Assembly (NCBI GenBank): GCA_964527925.1
Contig: CAZGQO010000003.1
Span: 186,001-250,000 of the forward strand
Direction: 5' to 3'
DNA length: 64,000 nucleotides
Origin: Ch128b sp964527925
GTDB lineage: Bacteria > Bacteroidota > Ignavibacteria > Ch128b
The notes under the pieces are model-generated. The model searched no databases and had not been told where the DNA came from. It saw only the letters and a program-made list of their open reading frames with translations. Below are positions 62,702-64,000 of the stretch, in pieces (positions within the stretch are counted from its first letter, which is position 1; each line of letters starts with the position of its first letter). Both the position numbers and the translations under genes were made by a program.

Positions 62702-63736
62702 TCAAACAACAATCTCATCTTTTCTTAATCGAATTACATTAATTGAAAGTTCCTCTGATCTTCTGAGAAATTTTTCGGATGATTTGTTTGCAGTAATAAA
62801 AATTCCTTTACCAAATGTTCCACTCGCAATATTTCGAATAGTTTCGAGTTGATATAAATCAAATTGATTATCAGCTTTTCCTTATTTACATGAAATAATG
62901 TATAGTTTAAAATCTTTCAGAACAACAATATCCAATTCGTTGTAAACAACTTTTTCAGAAACAATTTTCACCCCAGCCATAATTTCTAAATTTTTTTGAA
63001 AACTTAATTTATAATAAACGTATGCTTCGAGCCAATCACCACTCTTGAAATTTGATTCAGTTATCTTAACTGGTTTTCTGACAGGGTTTCCAAATTCAAA
63101 AGTATATTTATCGAGATTTTTATGAAATAAAAAACTTCCTGTGTAATCTCTTTCAGTAAAATTTGGACTATTCTGGGATAGTCTTTGTCGTATGCGATTA
63201 CAAAATCTAATAAAATCTACCATCAATGAATGTCTTACGATATAATCAAACAAAGGAAAATATATTTTAATTTGATTTAAGGGTTTATACTCTATAATTC
63301 TGTAACCATAAGAAGTTAGATAATCCTGAATGGAAATGTTAGTTTCCAAGTTCTGAATTTTGTATTCAGGAGAAAGAAAGATAATTCGCTTATGTTCAGT
63401 ATCACAATAAATAATATTCTTTTTAGACTCAGAGAAAACTTCATACGCAGCCATTGCCATCAGTTTTGTTCCGCCCGTGATATTTAACCATGTATCAAAT
63501 GAATGATTCTTTAATTCATTTTGAACTGTTTCTTTGAATGACTGAAAATTATAAGCATCCAGATCATCTTTTCTTATAACTTTTATTCCCTTTTGCTTGA
63601 ATAGTCTTTCCAGATAATCTGCACTCTTAATTTCTTCAGGTGTTGCAAATAGTACAACTATTTCGGGACTATACATTAAGACTGGCAGCACATTAGGCAT
63701 TGTTTGACGAGAGACGAGACAGAAAAAGGTGGACAT
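62702..63736 (-). pseudogene. Card1/Can2-like CARF nuclease (DUF1887) broken by a nonsense codon
   Basis: ATG 63736 opens a frame of 344 sense codons to TGA 62702, interrupted only by TAA at codon 285 (62882-62884). The N-terminal half is a CARF domain that binds cyclic oligoadenylate: Rossmann-like strands, then WLNITGGTKLMAMAAYEV (about 83-100). The C-terminal half is a PD-(D/E)XK nuclease: GDWLEAYVYYKL (about 233-244), NELDIVVL (Asp269) and LYIISCK (Lys284). The stop falls immediately after that Lys; beyond it the same frame reads GKADNQFDLYQLETIRNIAS and KGIFITANKS, which is typical of the family's end. So this was a type III CRISPR ancillary nuclease; the last 59 residues are cut off. 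The SCK instead of ECK pair is worth noting. Confidence 0.85.
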
Positions 63737-63782
63737 AAAATTTTATCTTGAGATATATTCTATTTCAATCAATCAGTTCAAA

Positions 63783-63989
63783 TCAAAAATTTGTAAGTTG
63801 TGGTATAATAAGAAAAATAATTATTGCAGTCAACAAAAAATATAAAACAACTATATGTTTTTTTTGATCCTTTTTAAACATTTCTAATTTTTCCGTTATT
63901 TCTTTTGATTTATTTTCTATTGATGTCGATATTGTTTCTAATTTTTCAAAAATTTCTGGACCACTTATACTTTTAAGAATATTTAAACT
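63783..63989 (-). CDS. Possible C-terminal fragment of a small coiled-coil membrane protein
   Basis: On the minus strand the frame ending at TGA 63783 is open for 68 codons back to TAG 63990-63992, with no ATG before codon 37 (63881). It encodes a coiled coil (SGPEIFEKLETISTSIENKS) followed by a single C-terminal membrane helix (IVVLYFLLTAIIIFLIIPQL) and a short tail. The upstream part may lie outside the window, in which case the TAG would be another interruption; or the start may be non-ATG. It lies 46 bases before the Card1-like gene in the same direction, so an ancillary membrane effector or companion is conceivable, but this is speculation. Confidence 0.35.
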   Translation of the reverse strand, partial: SLNILKSISGPEIFEKLETISTSIENKSKEITEKLEMFKKDQKKHIVVLYFLLTAIIIFLIIPQLTNF

Positions 63990-64000
63990 CTAAAGATAAC

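Noticed and set aside
62640..64000. CRISPR array expected near a CARF nuclease
   Set aside because: No direct repeats of 25-40 bases with regular spacers were seen here or elsewhere in the window.
1..64000. tRNA, rRNA or insertion-sequence genes
   Set aside because: No cloverleaf-like segment, rRNA stretch, transposase or terminal inverted repeats were recognised on reading all the intergenic regions; a covariance search was not possible.

Overview
The window is AT-rich (roughly two thirds A+T) and densely coding. It most resembles a genome of the Ignavibacteriota (Chlorobi/Bacteroidota supergroup). The main reason is the C-terminal sorting domain with the hallmark QNYPNPFNPSTTI, found on three exported proteins and typical of type IX secretion cargo in that lineage. 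CarboxypepD-like repeats, DUF4783, a HYC_CC_PP-like metal-locus protein and a Bacteroidota-style CusB with metal-binding domains agree. Purine-rich Shine-Dalgarno sites are common, and several sigma70-like -35/-10 pairs can be seen. This assignment is inference from gene content.

Layout. 1-2602: tail of an outer-membrane barrel gene, a terminator, and a decayed T9SS-cargo pseudogene. 2706-5213 (-): clpC. 5590-29597 (+): a long co-directional run with two envelope proteins, a giant NtrY-like kinase, an AddA-like helicase-nuclease, a DMT transporter, a lipoprotein, a GAF-sigma54 activator overlapping a PEGA Ser/Thr kinase, a Kelch T9SS protein, a DUF5683-like protein, a large T9SS protein, a WYL regulator with an unknown neighbour, and an NtrC-type regulator overlapping a hybrid histidine kinase.

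29591-43463 (-): a complete-looking type IV pilus locus. It has a minor-pilin operon (one member interrupted by two amber codons), two near-identical tandem pilins with a non-canonical MG/QQQLL start, and a tight operon pilC-pilB-pilT-pilMN-pilOP-pilQ. That operon runs into two response regulators, one of them fused to a histidine-kinase dimerisation-like helix pair with no ATPase domain. PilM/PilN and PilO/PilP each appear as one fused protein. The locus ends convergent with the NtrC/hybrid kinase pair, which suggests a local phosphorelay that may control piliation.

43544-49712: NUDIX hydrolase, glycogen phosphorylase (-), and two secreted proteins (a TolB-like propeller and an M28 peptidase with PDZ). 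49841-54331 (-): nuoABCDEF followed by a strong terminator, so the remaining complex I genes must lie elsewhere. 54422-61800 (-): a heavy-metal (Cu/Ag type) CusCBA efflux system with an accessory metal-binding protein and a small Cys-rich envelope protein. 62014-64000 (-): a YdeI-family protein, a CARF/PD-(D/E)XK Card1/Can2-like CRISPR ancillary nuclease broken by one nonsense codon, and a fragment of a small coiled-coil membrane protein. No CRISPR array, cas operon, rRNA or tRNA was seen.

The points most worth a second look are the Card1-like gene with a stop just after its catalytic Lys, the unusual pilus locus (fusions, non-canonical pilins, attached REC-DHp protein), and the recurrence of single in-frame stops in otherwise intact genes.
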